Positions 53,403-61,442 of a stretch of 64,000 nucleotides of DNA are shown in pieces (within the stretch, counting starts at the first letter, position 1; each line of letters starts with the position of its first letter). Both the position numbers and the translations under genes were made by a program. The notes under the pieces were generated by a model. The model was given only the letters and a program-made list of their open reading frames with translations, searched no databases and had not been told where the DNA came from. This DNA is from an uncultured Verrucomicrobia subdivision 3 bacterium (GTDB lineage: Bacteria > Verrucomicrobiota > Verrucomicrobiia > Limisphaerales > UBA11358), in the NCBI GenBank assembly GCA_903884535.1, contig CAISEZ010000163.1, positions 1 through 64,000 of the forward strand. The letters run 5' to 3'.

Positions 53403-54383
53403 TCACTTCAACCACTTTGCCACGTCCACCGCTGCGTAGGTGATCAAAATGTCCGCGCCGGCGCGGCGCATGGCCAATAGGCTTTCCAGCGTCACGCCGC
53501 GTTCGTCAATCCAGCCGTTCGCGGCGGCAGCCTTGATCATCGCGTGTTCGCCGCTGACGGCGTAGGCGGCGGTGGGCAGGCCGAATTCCTTTTTCACGCG
53601 CTGAAGAATGTCCAAATACGCCAGTGCCGGTTTGACCATGACGATGTCCGCGCCTTCCGCGATGTCCAAGGCCACTTCGCGCATCGCCTCATTCGCGTTT
53701 GCCGCATCCATTTGGTAACTGCGGCGGTCGCCAAACTGCGGCGTGGATTCGGCCACCTCGCGAAACGGCCCATAAAATGCCGACGCAAATTTCGCCGCGT
53801 AACTCATGATCGGCGTGTCGAGAAAACCTTCTTGGTCGAGCTGTGCGCGGATGGCGGCAACGCGGCCGTCCATCATATCGCTCGGCGCAACAATGTCCGC
53901 GCCCGCCGCCGCGTGGCTCGCCGCCGTTTCCGCGAGCAGTTTCAGTGACGGGTCATTCAAAATTTTTCCGCCGTGGACGATGCCGCAATGGCCGTGCGCC
54001 ATGTATTCGCACAGGCACACGTCGGTGATGACCAGCAGCGACGGCAATTCTTTTTTCAGCAGCCGCACCGTTTGCTGGACAATTCCGTTTTTGGCGTAAG
54101 CGCCGCTGGCCTTCGCATCTTTTTTATCGGGAATGCCGAACAACAAAACCGCCGGCACGCCGAGCGCGTGCGCCGCCGCGGCCTCGCGCAAAATTTCATC
54201 CGGCGACAATTGAAACACGCCGGGCATGGCCTCGACCGGCCGGCGAAGTTTTTTGCCGGAGCGCGCGAACAGCGGCAGCACGAGCTGCGAAACATTCAAC
54301 GACGTTTCCGCGACAAGGCGGCGCAAGGCGGGCGAAGTCCGCAAGCGGCGCGGACGAGCGATGGGAAATCCGGGCAAATTCAT
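53403..54383 (-). CDS. hemB: Porphobilinogen synthase (delta-aminolevulinic acid dehydratase)
   Basis: From the ATG at 54383 the protein has 326 residues. Conserved parts are the metal site DVCLCEYMAHGHCGIV (three Cys, zinc-type), ADIVAPSDMMDGRVAAIR, the Schiff-base Lys regions SYAAKFASAFYGPFR and MVKPALAYLDI. It condenses two 5-aminolevulinate molecules into porphobilinogen in heme synthesis. No other hem gene is adjacent. Confidence 0.96.
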   Translation of the reverse strand: MNLPGFPIARPRRLRTSPALRRLVAETSLNVSQLVLPLFARSGKKLRRPVEAMPGVFQLSPDEILREAAAAHALGVPAVLLFGIPDKKDAKASGAYAKNGIVQQTVRLLKKELPSLLVITDVCLCEYMAHGHCGIVHGGKILNDPSLKLLAETAASHAAAGADIVAPSDMMDGRVAAIRAQLDQEGFLDTPIMSYAAKFASAFYGPFREVAESTPQFGDRRSYQMDAANANEAMREVALDIAEGADIVMVKPALAYLDILQRVKKEFGLPTAAYAVSGEHAMIKAAAANGWIDERGVTLESLLAMRRAGADILITYAAVDVAKWLK

Positions 54384-54418
54384 GGCCACAGTTTAGGTTT
54401 TGTCAGCGCGCCCGCCAA

Positions 54419-54625
54419 TCACAAATCCGCCTCGGTGAGGCCGGCGATTTTCATCTGATGTTTCAACAGCCCAAGTTTCAAAGGCTGATTGCCGTGGACC
54501 GGAACGACAAGGCGCTCGCGCTGACCGGCCTTGGTGAAAATATGGTGGCTACCGGTGATGCGCTTGAGCAGCCAGCCGCGTTTTTGAACGAGCCGGATAA
54601 ATTCTTTGCCGGAGACTTGTTTCAT
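54419..54625 (-). CDS. hicA: HicA-type toxin (mRNA interferase)
   Basis: The 68-residue protein reads MKQVSGKEFIRLVQKRGWLLKRITGSHHIF, the HicA dsRBD-like fold with the catalytic His in GSHHIF, and ends PLKLGLLKHQMKIAGLTEADL. HicA toxins cleave mRNA and tmRNA. It lies downstream of hicB in the order antitoxin-toxin. The 68-bp gap and opposite order to E. coli hicAB are known variants. Confidence 0.9.
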   Translation of the reverse strand: MKQVSGKEFIRLVQKRGWLLKRITGSHHIFTKAGQRERLVVPVHGNQPLKLGLLKHQMKIAGLTEADL

Positions 54626-54693
54626 TTCACTAAAGCGGTGAAAGTCAATTTTTCAGATGCCGGGGCTGACGGCTTCCCTGCTGAAAATCCGGT

Positions 54694-54897
54694 TCAAACC
54701 GTCAATTCCATCACCTTGTCGCTGGCGTTTGATTCGGTCGCTTCGTCATCCACGGACAGCCACAATTCGATGGCTTCGCGCAGATTCTCCTTCAGCTCGT
54801 CGAGCGTTTCCGCTTGCGTCAGACAACCCGGCAATGCCGGCACCTCGGCCCAGAAGCCGCCTTCTTCCGCCGTGTGGATGATGGCTTTTAATGTCAT
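54694..54897 (-). CDS. hicB: HicB-type antitoxin
   Basis: From the ATG at 54897 (MTLKAIIHTAEEGGFWAEVPALPGCLTQAETLDELKENLREAIELWL) the protein has 67 residues and matches the HicB partial RNase H-like fold. It should neutralise the downstream HicA. No DNA-binding domain is visible, so autoregulation through a C-terminal HTH or RHH, common in longer HicB proteins, is not supported here. The track start at 54966 adds non-conserved codons. Confidence 0.9.
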   Translation of the reverse strand: MTLKAIIHTAEEGGFWAEVPALPGCLTQAETLDELKENLREAIELWLSVDDEATESNASDKVMELTV

Positions 54898-55032
54898 AGC
54901 CGTTTTATACCGCACGCCCGGCGAACGCTCAAGCGCGTTTCCACAACCGGCGGCACCCCGTTCCAAAAAAGAGGATTGGAACCGGCGGGCATTCCGGCTA
55001 AACTGGGATTGTTGCCTCCAAATATTTTCACC

Positions 55033-55548
55033 ATGAAAGCGCGCCTTCCAAAAAACGAAAAAAAACGGATTGAAGTGCTGTGGCAGTATGACGTGCTGGA
55101 CACGGTGCCCGAGGCGATGTTTGACGACCTAACCGAACTGGCCGCCAGCATCTGCCAGGTGCCGATAGCGCTCATCTCGCTGGTGGATGAAGACCGGCAA
55201 TGGTTCAAATCCAAGGTCGGGGTGACGGTCAAGGAGACCTCGCGCGACATTTCCTTTTGCGCCCACGCCATCCTTTACAAAAAGCTTTTCATCGTGCCCG
55301 ACACGACGAAAGACGCGCGCTTCAAGAACAATCCACTGGTCACCGGCACCCGGAAAATCCGCTTTTATGCCGGGGCGCCGCTGACGACGCCGGCCGGCCA
55401 CCGGCTGGGCACGTTGTGCGTGCTGGACCGGAAACCGCGGCAGCTGGGACCGGAACAAAAACGGGCCATGCAAATTCTCGCCCGGCACATCATGTCGCAG
55501 TTGGAAATGCGGCGGCGCATCCGCGAACTCGGCGGGGCAACCAAGTAA
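55033..55548 (+). CDS. GAF-domain protein
   Basis: From the ATG at 55033 the protein has 171 residues. A GAF domain (about 15-160) reads YDVLDTVPEAMFDDLTELAASICQVPIALISLVDEDRQWFKSKVG ... SFCAHAI ... VPDTTKDARFKNNPLVTG ... FYAGAPLTTPAGHRLGTLCVLD. This GAF subtype is typical as the N-terminal sensor of kinases and diguanylate cyclases, but here it stands alone. No output domain follows; it may act by protein contact. Ligand is unknown. Confidence 0.88.
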   Translation: MKARLPKNEKKRIEVLWQYDVLDTVPEAMFDDLTELAASICQVPIALISLVDEDRQWFKSKVGVTVKETSRDISFCAHAILYKKLFIVPDTTKDARFKNNPLVTGTRKIRFYAGAPLTTPAGHRLGTLCVLDRKPRQLGPEQKRAMQILARHIMSQLEMRRRIRELGGATK

Positions 55549-55569
55549 ATCCGGCAAGACAAATAAGGT

Positions 55570-56251
55570 TTACGGAATAGCGAGGCGGTTGGTGGCAATG
55601 CCAGTTTGCTGAAGCTTCTGGCGTAATAACGAAATTGTTGTTTGTTCAACGCTGCCGTCGGTGAACAGAATCTGGCCTGAAAAAGTGTGACGCGCGGCTG
55701 TCCAGGAAATTGGAGCGTTGGTTGAAAGTTGAAGCAGGCCGGATTTTATGGGGACATTGTCCAAGGCAAAGTTGTCGTCACCAGAAAGGAACATTTGTGG
55801 ATTTGCATCGTCGGCATCCAAGCCAACGAAGTAGCTGATTTTGCTGTTGTTGAAATCAGTTGCAAAATTGGTCGCTGCAATTTTATCCGTGTCAGCCGGA
55901 CAAATTAAAATTTTTGGCGAGCTCAATTTATTGGACATAACAAAAAAATTTATCCAAGCGTTACCGCCATTTGCCAATTCCATGGTGCCGCCATTGGTTA
56001 CCGAAACCTGCATCGGATATTTGTCATTGTGATCGTTTGCCCAAGCGCGGAATGAAGCAGCGATTTCCTTTTGATTATTAACGCAAACAATTCTAGCGCT
56101 CTTATGTCTGCCAACGAGAAACTCTGAACGAAATCTCGACACAGATTTCCCCAAAAAAAAACAAGACGAGAACGGCAACAATTGCGACAACCACCATCAC
56201 CTCTGCTCTAGTCAACGCGGCGGTCTTGTGATTGGAAACGCGCACCTTCAT
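55570..56251 (-). pseudogene. Prepilin-like 'NRLAIP' gene frameshifted at an A9 run
   Basis: Starting at the ATG at 56251, MKVRVSNHKTAALTRAEVMVVVAIVAVLVLFF gives a prepilin-like N-terminus. The frame breaks at a run of nine A (56153-56161, T on the coding strand); the other frame continues SARIVCVNNQKEIAASFRAWANDHN, ILICPADTDKIAATNF, YFVGLDADDANPQMFLSGDDNFALDNVPIKSGLL and the end ATNRLAIP. The continuation aligns with the intact paralogue at 31948-32592. A single-base change in the run would restore the gene, so it is either a recent frameshift, a phase-variable tract, or a sequencing error. Confidence 0.75.
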
Positions 56252-56451
56252 GATTGCGACTTTGCTCCCCTTCAGAAACTTTATCAAGCCAAAGCCGGCG
56301 TTTTAGCCATTTTCCCTTCGCAGACAACGGTGGATGGACGCCAAAAAATGTTGGGTTTTCCCTAATTCACGGTGAGCGTTTTTTCATCGCCGCCTTAGAT
56401 TGGTTTTGGCTGAATCAATCACGCTTCAGCCGTTGACGAAAGGCAATCATT

Positions 56452-56925
56452 ATGAAAATCGACACGACACTTCTGGCGGCGCAACCCTTTCTCAAAGGCT
56501 TTTCCAAGTCCCAGCTCGAAGTGCTGGCCAACAACGCCATGCTCGTGGAATTCCCGGCGGGCCGGATGATTTTCAACGAGGGGCTCACGGCCAACCGCTT
56601 TTACATCGTGCTGGAAGGCGACGTGGCGCTGGAATCGCCGGTCGAAAACAAACCTTCGCAACTCATCCAAACGCTCGGTGCGGGCGACGTGCTCGGCTGG
56701 TCGTGGCTGTTCCCGCCGTATCACTGGAATTTCGACGCGCGGGCGGTGACGCCGACCAAGGCGATCATCTTTTTCGCCTCGACGCTCCGCGAACTCTGCG
56801 AGAGCGATCACGCCCTCGGTTATGCGGTGATGAAGCGCGTGGCGGAAGTGGTCATCAACCGGCTGCAAAACACGCGCCAGCAATTGCTGAAATGCGAATT
56901 GGCCGGGGCGGCGTCGGACTTCTGA
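56452..56925 (+). CDS. Cyclic nucleotide-binding domain protein
   Basis: The 157-residue protein is a CAP_ED (cNMP-binding) beta-barrel: PFLKGFSKSQLEVLANNAMLVEFPAGRMIFNEG, FYIVLEGDVALE, LGAGDVLGWSWLFPPYHWNFDARAVTPTKAIIF. It ends with the dimerisation helix and has no Crp-type HTH. The family is found in many bacteria as a stand-alone regulator. Ligand is unknown: the phosphate-binding Arg is not in its usual context. No partner is adjacent. Confidence 0.88.
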   Translation: MKIDTTLLAAQPFLKGFSKSQLEVLANNAMLVEFPAGRMIFNEGLTANRFYIVLEGDVALESPVENKPSQLIQTLGAGDVLGWSWLFPPYHWNFDARAVTPTKAIIFFASTLRELCESDHALGYAVMKRVAEVVINRLQNTRQQLLKCELAGAASDF

Positions 56926-56980
56926 CAACGGCTGGCCACTTGCGGCTTGCTTCCGGTGGGCGGCGGCTTATTTTGCCGCC

Positions 56981-57559
56981 ATGCGGCAAGCGCGGGATTT
57001 TTTATTCATGGCGGCGACGGCCATCGTGCTGGCGCTCGCCGTTTACCTTACTTTCATCGTCGCGCGCTGGACCAACCACGGCTCCGGCCTGCGGCTGTGG
57101 AATACCACCAGCGTCGTTCACGAAGTCCAGTCGCTCGCCGATCTGGTCACGGTCAAATACGTCATGGACAAGGTCGTGGTGCTGGAGGACGTGAAATGGT
57201 ATGGGGAAAACCGCGTGCTGTTACTGGCGCACGGCGTGGTGAAAGCGGGCATTGACCTCAAACGAATTCAGCCCGGTGACGTGACGATCTCCGGCAAAAA
57301 AATTTCACTGCATCTGCCGCCGCCGTCAATCACCGATGCGTATCTTGACGACCGCGCGAGTCAGGTGATTGACCACACCACGGGTTTGCTCCGCGCCTTT
57401 GACAAAGACCTGGAACAGACCGCGCGACAAAATGCGGTGGACGACATCGCCCGCGCCGCCCGCCAGGGCGGCATATTGGACGAGGCAAAAAAGCGCGGCC
57501 AGGCCGAACTGGAAAACTTCTTTAAGCATGCCGGCTTTGAGCAGATCGAGTTTCGTTGA
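56981..57559 (+). CDS. DUF4230 membrane-anchored protein
   Basis: The 192-residue protein begins with an N-terminal transmembrane helix (FLFMAATAIVLALAVYLTFIVA), followed by a DUF4230-like domain: VVHEVQSLADLVTVKYVMDKVVVLED, VLLLAHGVVKAGIDLKRI, ISLHLPPPSITDAYLDD. A Glu/Lys-rich helical tail follows. The family is uncharacterised; members are anchored outside the membrane. It is 56 bp after the cNMP-binding gene. Confidence 0.85.
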   Translation: MRQARDFLFMAATAIVLALAVYLTFIVARWTNHGSGLRLWNTTSVVHEVQSLADLVTVKYVMDKVVVLEDVKWYGENRVLLLAHGVVKAGIDLKRIQPGDVTISGKKISLHLPPPSITDAYLDDRASQVIDHTTGLLRAFDKDLEQTARQNAVDDIARAARQGGILDEAKKRGQAELENFFKHAGFEQIEFR

Positions 57560-57836
57560 GCGTGGTGCCCAGATTCTGGATGGAATGCCCCAGCGCGTGT
57601 CTAATTTTGAGCGACTGGGTGACAGGCGGAGCAAAGCACACAAACAGCCGGCGGCGGAACATCGGGATCTTTCGCGCCGGCGGCGGCGGAACCATGCCGC
57701 GGAGCCCTGAAATTTGACTGGTCACGGCGCGCACGTTCATCGCGGCGACCTCAGCCACGGTCCGCGCCAGTTCCGTTGAAAGAAATTTTTTAGCCACGAG
57801 CCAGATGCTCGCAACTCATGTGCCAGAAAATTTTCG
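57560..57836. other. Intergenic gap without a supported gene
   Basis: This 277-bp spacer between convergent genes contains one minus-strand ORF (57522-57797, 91 residues) with unremarkable composition that overlaps the DUF4230 gene. I see no recognised motif, no clear terminator and no RNA gene. Confidence 0.5.
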
Positions 57837-59234
57837 CTATTTTTTCCCGAGCCGCGCGAGCAGTTTGCCGTGGATGCCGTCGAAGCCGCCGTTGCTGAAC
57901 ACACAAACCACGTCGCCACCCTGCGCGCCCTGCCCGATGTGCGCGACGATGCCGTTGGCGTCGGGCAGATACGCGGCCGCCTTGCCGGCAGCCTTCAAAT
58001 CCTGCATCAACTTTTGCGGATCGAGGCGTTCTTCCGGCGCGAGTTGCTCCAAGCGGGCCACCTGGGAAACCACCACGGCATCGGCATCGGCGAACGCCGC
58101 CGCCAGCTCGGCTTGAAAACAATTCCGGCGCGTCGTGTTGGAGCGCGGCTCGAACACCGCCCAGATCTTTTCCTTGGCGTAACGGATGCGGAGAGCGCGC
58201 AACGTCTCGCGGATGGCCGTCGGATGATGCCCGAAATCGTCAATCACCGTCACACCGCCGGCGATGCCCTTGATTTCCATGCGCCGCTTGATGCCGGTAA
58301 ACGTGGCGAACGCTGACTGGATTTGTTTGTTCGACAAGCCGCAATGTTTCGCCGCGCCGATGACGGCCAGCGCGTTGCGGACATTCAGTTCGCCCACCAG
58401 ATTCAAATGGAATTTGCAGCTCGGGATTTCAAATTCCGTCGCCGTCGGGCCGTATCGGATGTTGAACGCATGCACCGCATAATCGCCGCCCAGACCGAAT
58501 TTTTTCACTGGGCAATGCGTCACGTTCAGGAGCGGCTGGAGATTTTCGTCGTCGCCGTTGCCGAGCAGCAGGCCGTTGCGCGGGATCAGCCGGATGAAAT
58601 GGCTGAAGGTTTTTTTGACCGCCGCGAGGTTTTCAAAAATATCCGCGTGGTCAAATTCCAAATTATTGATGATGGCGACTTCCGGCTGGTAATGAATGAA
58701 TTTGCTGCGCTTGTCAAAAAACGCGGTGTCGTATTCGTCGCCTTCGATGATAAACCACTCGCTGTCCGTGAACCGCGCGCCCTGCGAGAAATTGTTCGGG
58801 ATGCCGCCGATGAGATAGCTCGGGTTCAAACCGTTGTGTTCAAAAACCCACGTCAGCAGCGACGTCGTGGTGGTCTTGCCATGCGTGCCGGCGACGACCA
58901 GCGAGCGTTTGCCGCGGATGAAAAACTCGCGCAGCAGTTCCGGCAGCGAGCAATAACGCAGCTTGTGGTCGAGCACGTATTCGGCTTCCGGATTGCCGCG
59001 CGAAATGGCGTTGCCAATGACGACGAGGTCCGGCTGGTAGGCGAGGTTCTGCTCGGCGTAGCCGTTCATCACCGGGATTTTTTTGGTGGCGAGAAACGTC
59101 GCCATCGGCTCATAGACATTCTGGTCGGAGCCGGTGACTTGAAAACCTTTATCCTGCATCGCCGCCGCCGCCGCCGCCATGGCCGTGCCGCCGATGCCGG
59201 TAAAATGAACTGATTTGATCGCGGATGAAAACAT
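57837..59234 (-). CDS. mpl: UDP-MurNAc:tripeptide ligase Mpl
   Basis: The 465-residue Mur ligase family protein has an N-terminal Rossmann domain (SVHFTGIGGTAMAAAA), the ATP site AGTHGKTTTTSLLTWV, ITNNLEFDHADIF-like INNLEFDHADIF, and the C-terminal domain with DDFGHHPTAIRETLRAL and EPRSNTTRR. It recycles L-Ala-gamma-D-Glu-mesoDAP from peptidoglycan by ligating it to UDP-MurNAc. It is the only gene in the window I found that ends in TAG. Confidence 0.95.
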   Translation of the reverse strand: MFSSAIKSVHFTGIGGTAMAAAAAAMQDKGFQVTGSDQNVYEPMATFLATKKIPVMNGYAEQNLAYQPDLVVIGNAISRGNPEAEYVLDHKLRYCSLPELLREFFIRGKRSLVVAGTHGKTTTTSLLTWVFEHNGLNPSYLIGGIPNNFSQGARFTDSEWFIIEGDEYDTAFFDKRSKFIHYQPEVAIINNLEFDHADIFENLAAVKKTFSHFIRLIPRNGLLLGNGDDENLQPLLNVTHCPVKKFGLGGDYAVHAFNIRYGPTATEFEIPSCKFHLNLVGELNVRNALAVIGAAKHCGLSNKQIQSAFATFTGIKRRMEIKGIAGGVTVIDDFGHHPTAIRETLRALRIRYAKEKIWAVFEPRSNTTRRNCFQAELAAAFADADAVVVSQVARLEQLAPEERLDPQKLMQDLKAAGKAAAYLPDANGIVAHIGQGAQGGDVVCVFSNGGFDGIHGKLLARLGKK

Positions 59235-59387
59235 GAACTAGAAATTTAACCATCAAGACGCCACGGCACAAATTTTTTTGCAGCAGGACCGTCACTTTGC
59301 CGGCATCCCCAATTGTGATGATTGTCTTGGCGTCACAATTATGCGAGAAAGGGGAAACCATTTATGTCCCCAACCCGTCCTTGAATT

Positions 59388-60707
59388 ATGACTTTTTCAC
59401 CCTTCCACTTGTTTGAACCACGGCAGCTTGCCGGCGCGGTGCTCTGCGGGTTTTTATTTTTCAGTGACGCCAACAGCCCGGCTCATGGCACGCCGGCGAC
59501 GGAATGGATTGATCAGGATACCGGCCACCGTGTCGTGCAGCTTTCCACCGAGCCGGGCAGCGAAAGCATTTATTTCAACCTGAATCCTTTCACGCCGGAC
59601 GGCAAACGCATGGTCATCACCTCGTCCAACGGCATTTCGTTGGTCAACCTCGAAACGCGCGCGGTGGAAAAAATCATCGAAGGCCGCGGCCACATTATCA
59701 TGGTCGGCCACAAGACGGGGAAGATATACATCGGCCAAATGGAAATCGCGAACGGCGTGACGAACCGCTGGATCTGCACCATTGACCCGAACACAAAGGC
59801 CGTTGAAAAAATCCTGAAGCTCCAGCGCGGACAGGAAGTTTCCACCGTCAATGCCGATGAAACCTTGCTTGGCGGCACTTTCATCGAGCGCAGCGACTGG
59901 GGCACCAACGATTTTTTCACCGGCGGCCCGAACCGGCGCAACGACATCCAAACCCAGGACATTCAGCGCGGCAAAAAAGGCACAATGATGGAGGAACGCC
60001 TCGCCAAGCATTATCCGATGGAGCTTTTTTTCTACAATATCCAGACCGGCGAGACGAAAAAGTTCAACCGTTGCACTGATTGGCTCGGGCATCTGCAATT
60101 TTCACCGACCGATCCGACGCTGCTCATGTTTTGTCACGAAGGCCCGTGGCACAAGGTCGATCGCATCTGGACGATCCGCACTGACGGCTCGGATTTGAAG
60201 CTGGTCCACCAGCGCACGATGATCATGGAAATCGCCGGCCACGAATTTTTCAGCGCCGATGGAAAAACGATTTGGTATGACCTGCAAACGCCGCGCGGCG
60301 AGGATTTCTGGGTGGCCGGCTACGAAATTTCCAGCGGCGCCCGCACGTGGTATCATTTGCAGCGCGACGAATGGGGCGTGCACTTCAACGTTTCGCCGGA
60401 TGGCAATTTATTTTCCAGCGACGGCGGCGACGATAAAATGGTGGCCCACGCCGACAACGGCAAATGGCTTTACCTGTTCACGCCCGAACTTATTTCCGAT
60501 AAATCCGCCGGCAACATTGACACGAGCAAGCTGATCCAGACCGGCGTGTTCCATTCGGAAAAGCTCGTCAACATGAGCAAGCATGATTACGCGCTGGAAC
60601 CGAACGCGATGTTTTCGCCGGACATGAAATGGCTGATTTTCCGCAGCAACCTGAGCGGCGCGAACCAGGCCTACGCGGTGGAACTGAAACGGGCGGACGG
60701 AAAATAA
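59388..60707 (+). CDS. Oligogalacturonate lyase (PL22 family)
   Basis: The 439-residue protein has an N-terminal hydrophobic segment (possible signal) and a seven-bladed beta-propeller of the PL22 type: IYFNLNPFTPDGKRMVI, GGTFIERSDWG, GHLQFSPTDPTLLMFCHEGPWHKVDRIWTI, GHEFFSADGKTIWYDLQ and the metal-site-like HFNVSPDGNLFSSDGG. PL22 enzymes split oligogalacturonides from pectin into 4-deoxy-L-threo-5-hexosulose uronate. It suggests plant-polysaccharide use. No other pectin gene is adjacent. Confidence 0.85.
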   Translation: MTFSPFHLFEPRQLAGAVLCGFLFFSDANSPAHGTPATEWIDQDTGHRVVQLSTEPGSESIYFNLNPFTPDGKRMVITSSNGISLVNLETRAVEKIIEGRGHIIMVGHKTGKIYIGQMEIANGVTNRWICTIDPNTKAVEKILKLQRGQEVSTVNADETLLGGTFIERSDWGTNDFFTGGPNRRNDIQTQDIQRGKKGTMMEERLAKHYPMELFFYNIQTGETKKFNRCTDWLGHLQFSPTDPTLLMFCHEGPWHKVDRIWTIRTDGSDLKLVHQRTMIMEIAGHEFFSADGKTIWYDLQTPRGEDFWVAGYEISSGARTWYHLQRDEWGVHFNVSPDGNLFSSDGGDDKMVAHADNGKWLYLFTPELISDKSAGNIDTSKLIQTGVFHSEKLVNMSKHDYALEPNAMFSPDMKWLIFRSNLSGANQAYAVELKRADGK

Positions 60708-60712
60708 TAATC

Positions 60713-60783
60713 GTAGCGGCGTCTCGGCAGAGCGCCGCCATTTCAGATTGCAGTGGTGCGGCGCTCTGCCGAGTCGCCGCTAC
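60713..60783. repeat. REP-like hairpin GTAGCGGCG...CGCCGCTAC
   Basis: GTAGCGGCGTCTCGGCAGAGCGCCGCC and GCGGCGCTCTGCCGAGTCGCCGCTAC are almost perfectly complementary 25-nt arms with an 18-nt loop. The same arm sequence occurs at 45008-45033. It lies at the end of the PL22 gene. Confidence 0.9.
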
Positions 60784-60787
60784 GGAA

Positions 60788-60931
60788 TTACCCCTTCAGC
60801 TTCCGCTCCAGTATTTCGCCGACGAGCGCGGGGTTGGCTTTGCCTTTGGCAAGTTTCATCATTGTCTGGCCATTGAGCGAATTGGGCGCGACCGCTTTGA
60901 CCACGACATCGTTGGAACACATCCGCCGCAT
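60788..60931 (-). pseudogene. Fragment similar to the gatB 3' end
   Basis: A 47-residue minus-strand ORF ends NSLNGQTMMKLAKGKANPALVGEILERKLKG, nearly the same as the C-terminus of the complete GatB at 61443 (NSLKGQVMKLSKGKANPALVGEILERKLKG). Nucleotide identity is roughly 80 per cent over about 105 bp with a 3-bp insertion. The preceding residues (MRRMCSNDVVVKAV) are only loosely GatB-like. It is a duplicated or horizontally derived tail and cannot encode an enzyme. Confidence 0.8.
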
Positions 60932-61046
60932 CACTTTCGTCAATGTTTCCGAACAAAATATCAATTAACCATCTCGCCGGTTTGCGTGTTAGGGTGACTT
61001 GTGACGGATAAAAAATATAATCCATCACAACCATGGAGATACCATT

Positions 61047-61412
61047 ATGAAAACATTCTTAAATCGTTTCGTGGTCTGGGCACCCCGGATTCTATGCCTC
61101 CTTTTTGCCGGCTTCATCAGCCTGTTCGCGTTGGATGTGTTTGAAGAAAACCGCGGATTCTGGAACACCACCCTCGCCCTGCTGATGCACCTGATCCCCA
61201 CCGGCATCCTGTTGCTCATTCTGGCGTTGTCCTGGCGGTAGGAAATGATCGGCGGCCTGCTGTTCCCCGCGCTCGGCGCATTTTATATCATCGCCTTCTG
61301 GGGCCGGTTCCACTGGTCCGTTTATGCGATCATTTCGGGTTCGCTGTTCCTGCTGGGCGGCCTATTCCTGTTAAGCTGGAAAAGCCGGAGGCAGAAGCAC
61401 ACAAAGACCTGA
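61047..61412 (+). pseudogene. Four-helix membrane protein (DUF7670-like) split by an amber codon
   Basis: The ORF track shows only MKTFLNRFVVWAPRILCLLFAGFISLFALDVFEENRGFWNTTLALLMHLIPTGILLLILALSWR ending in TAG at 61239-61241. The same frame continues EMIGGLLFPALGAFYIIAFWGRFHWSVYAIISGSLFLLGGLFLLSWKSRR to TGA at 61412. From memory, related membrane proteins read '...AWKWEWIGGILF...' across this point, which places Trp where TAG stands (TGG to TAG). The full protein would have about 121 residues and four transmembrane helices. Either a recent nonsense mutation or read-through. Confidence 0.7.
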
Positions 61413-61442
61413 CTACCGCAGATCAGCCGACTGCAGTAAAGA

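Noticed and set aside
57522-57797. 91-residue minus-strand ORF MAKKFLSTELARTVAEVAAMN...
   Set aside because: Overlaps the DUF4230 gene end, has no recognisable domain, and its second half is Arg/Pro/Phe-rich like other shadow frames.
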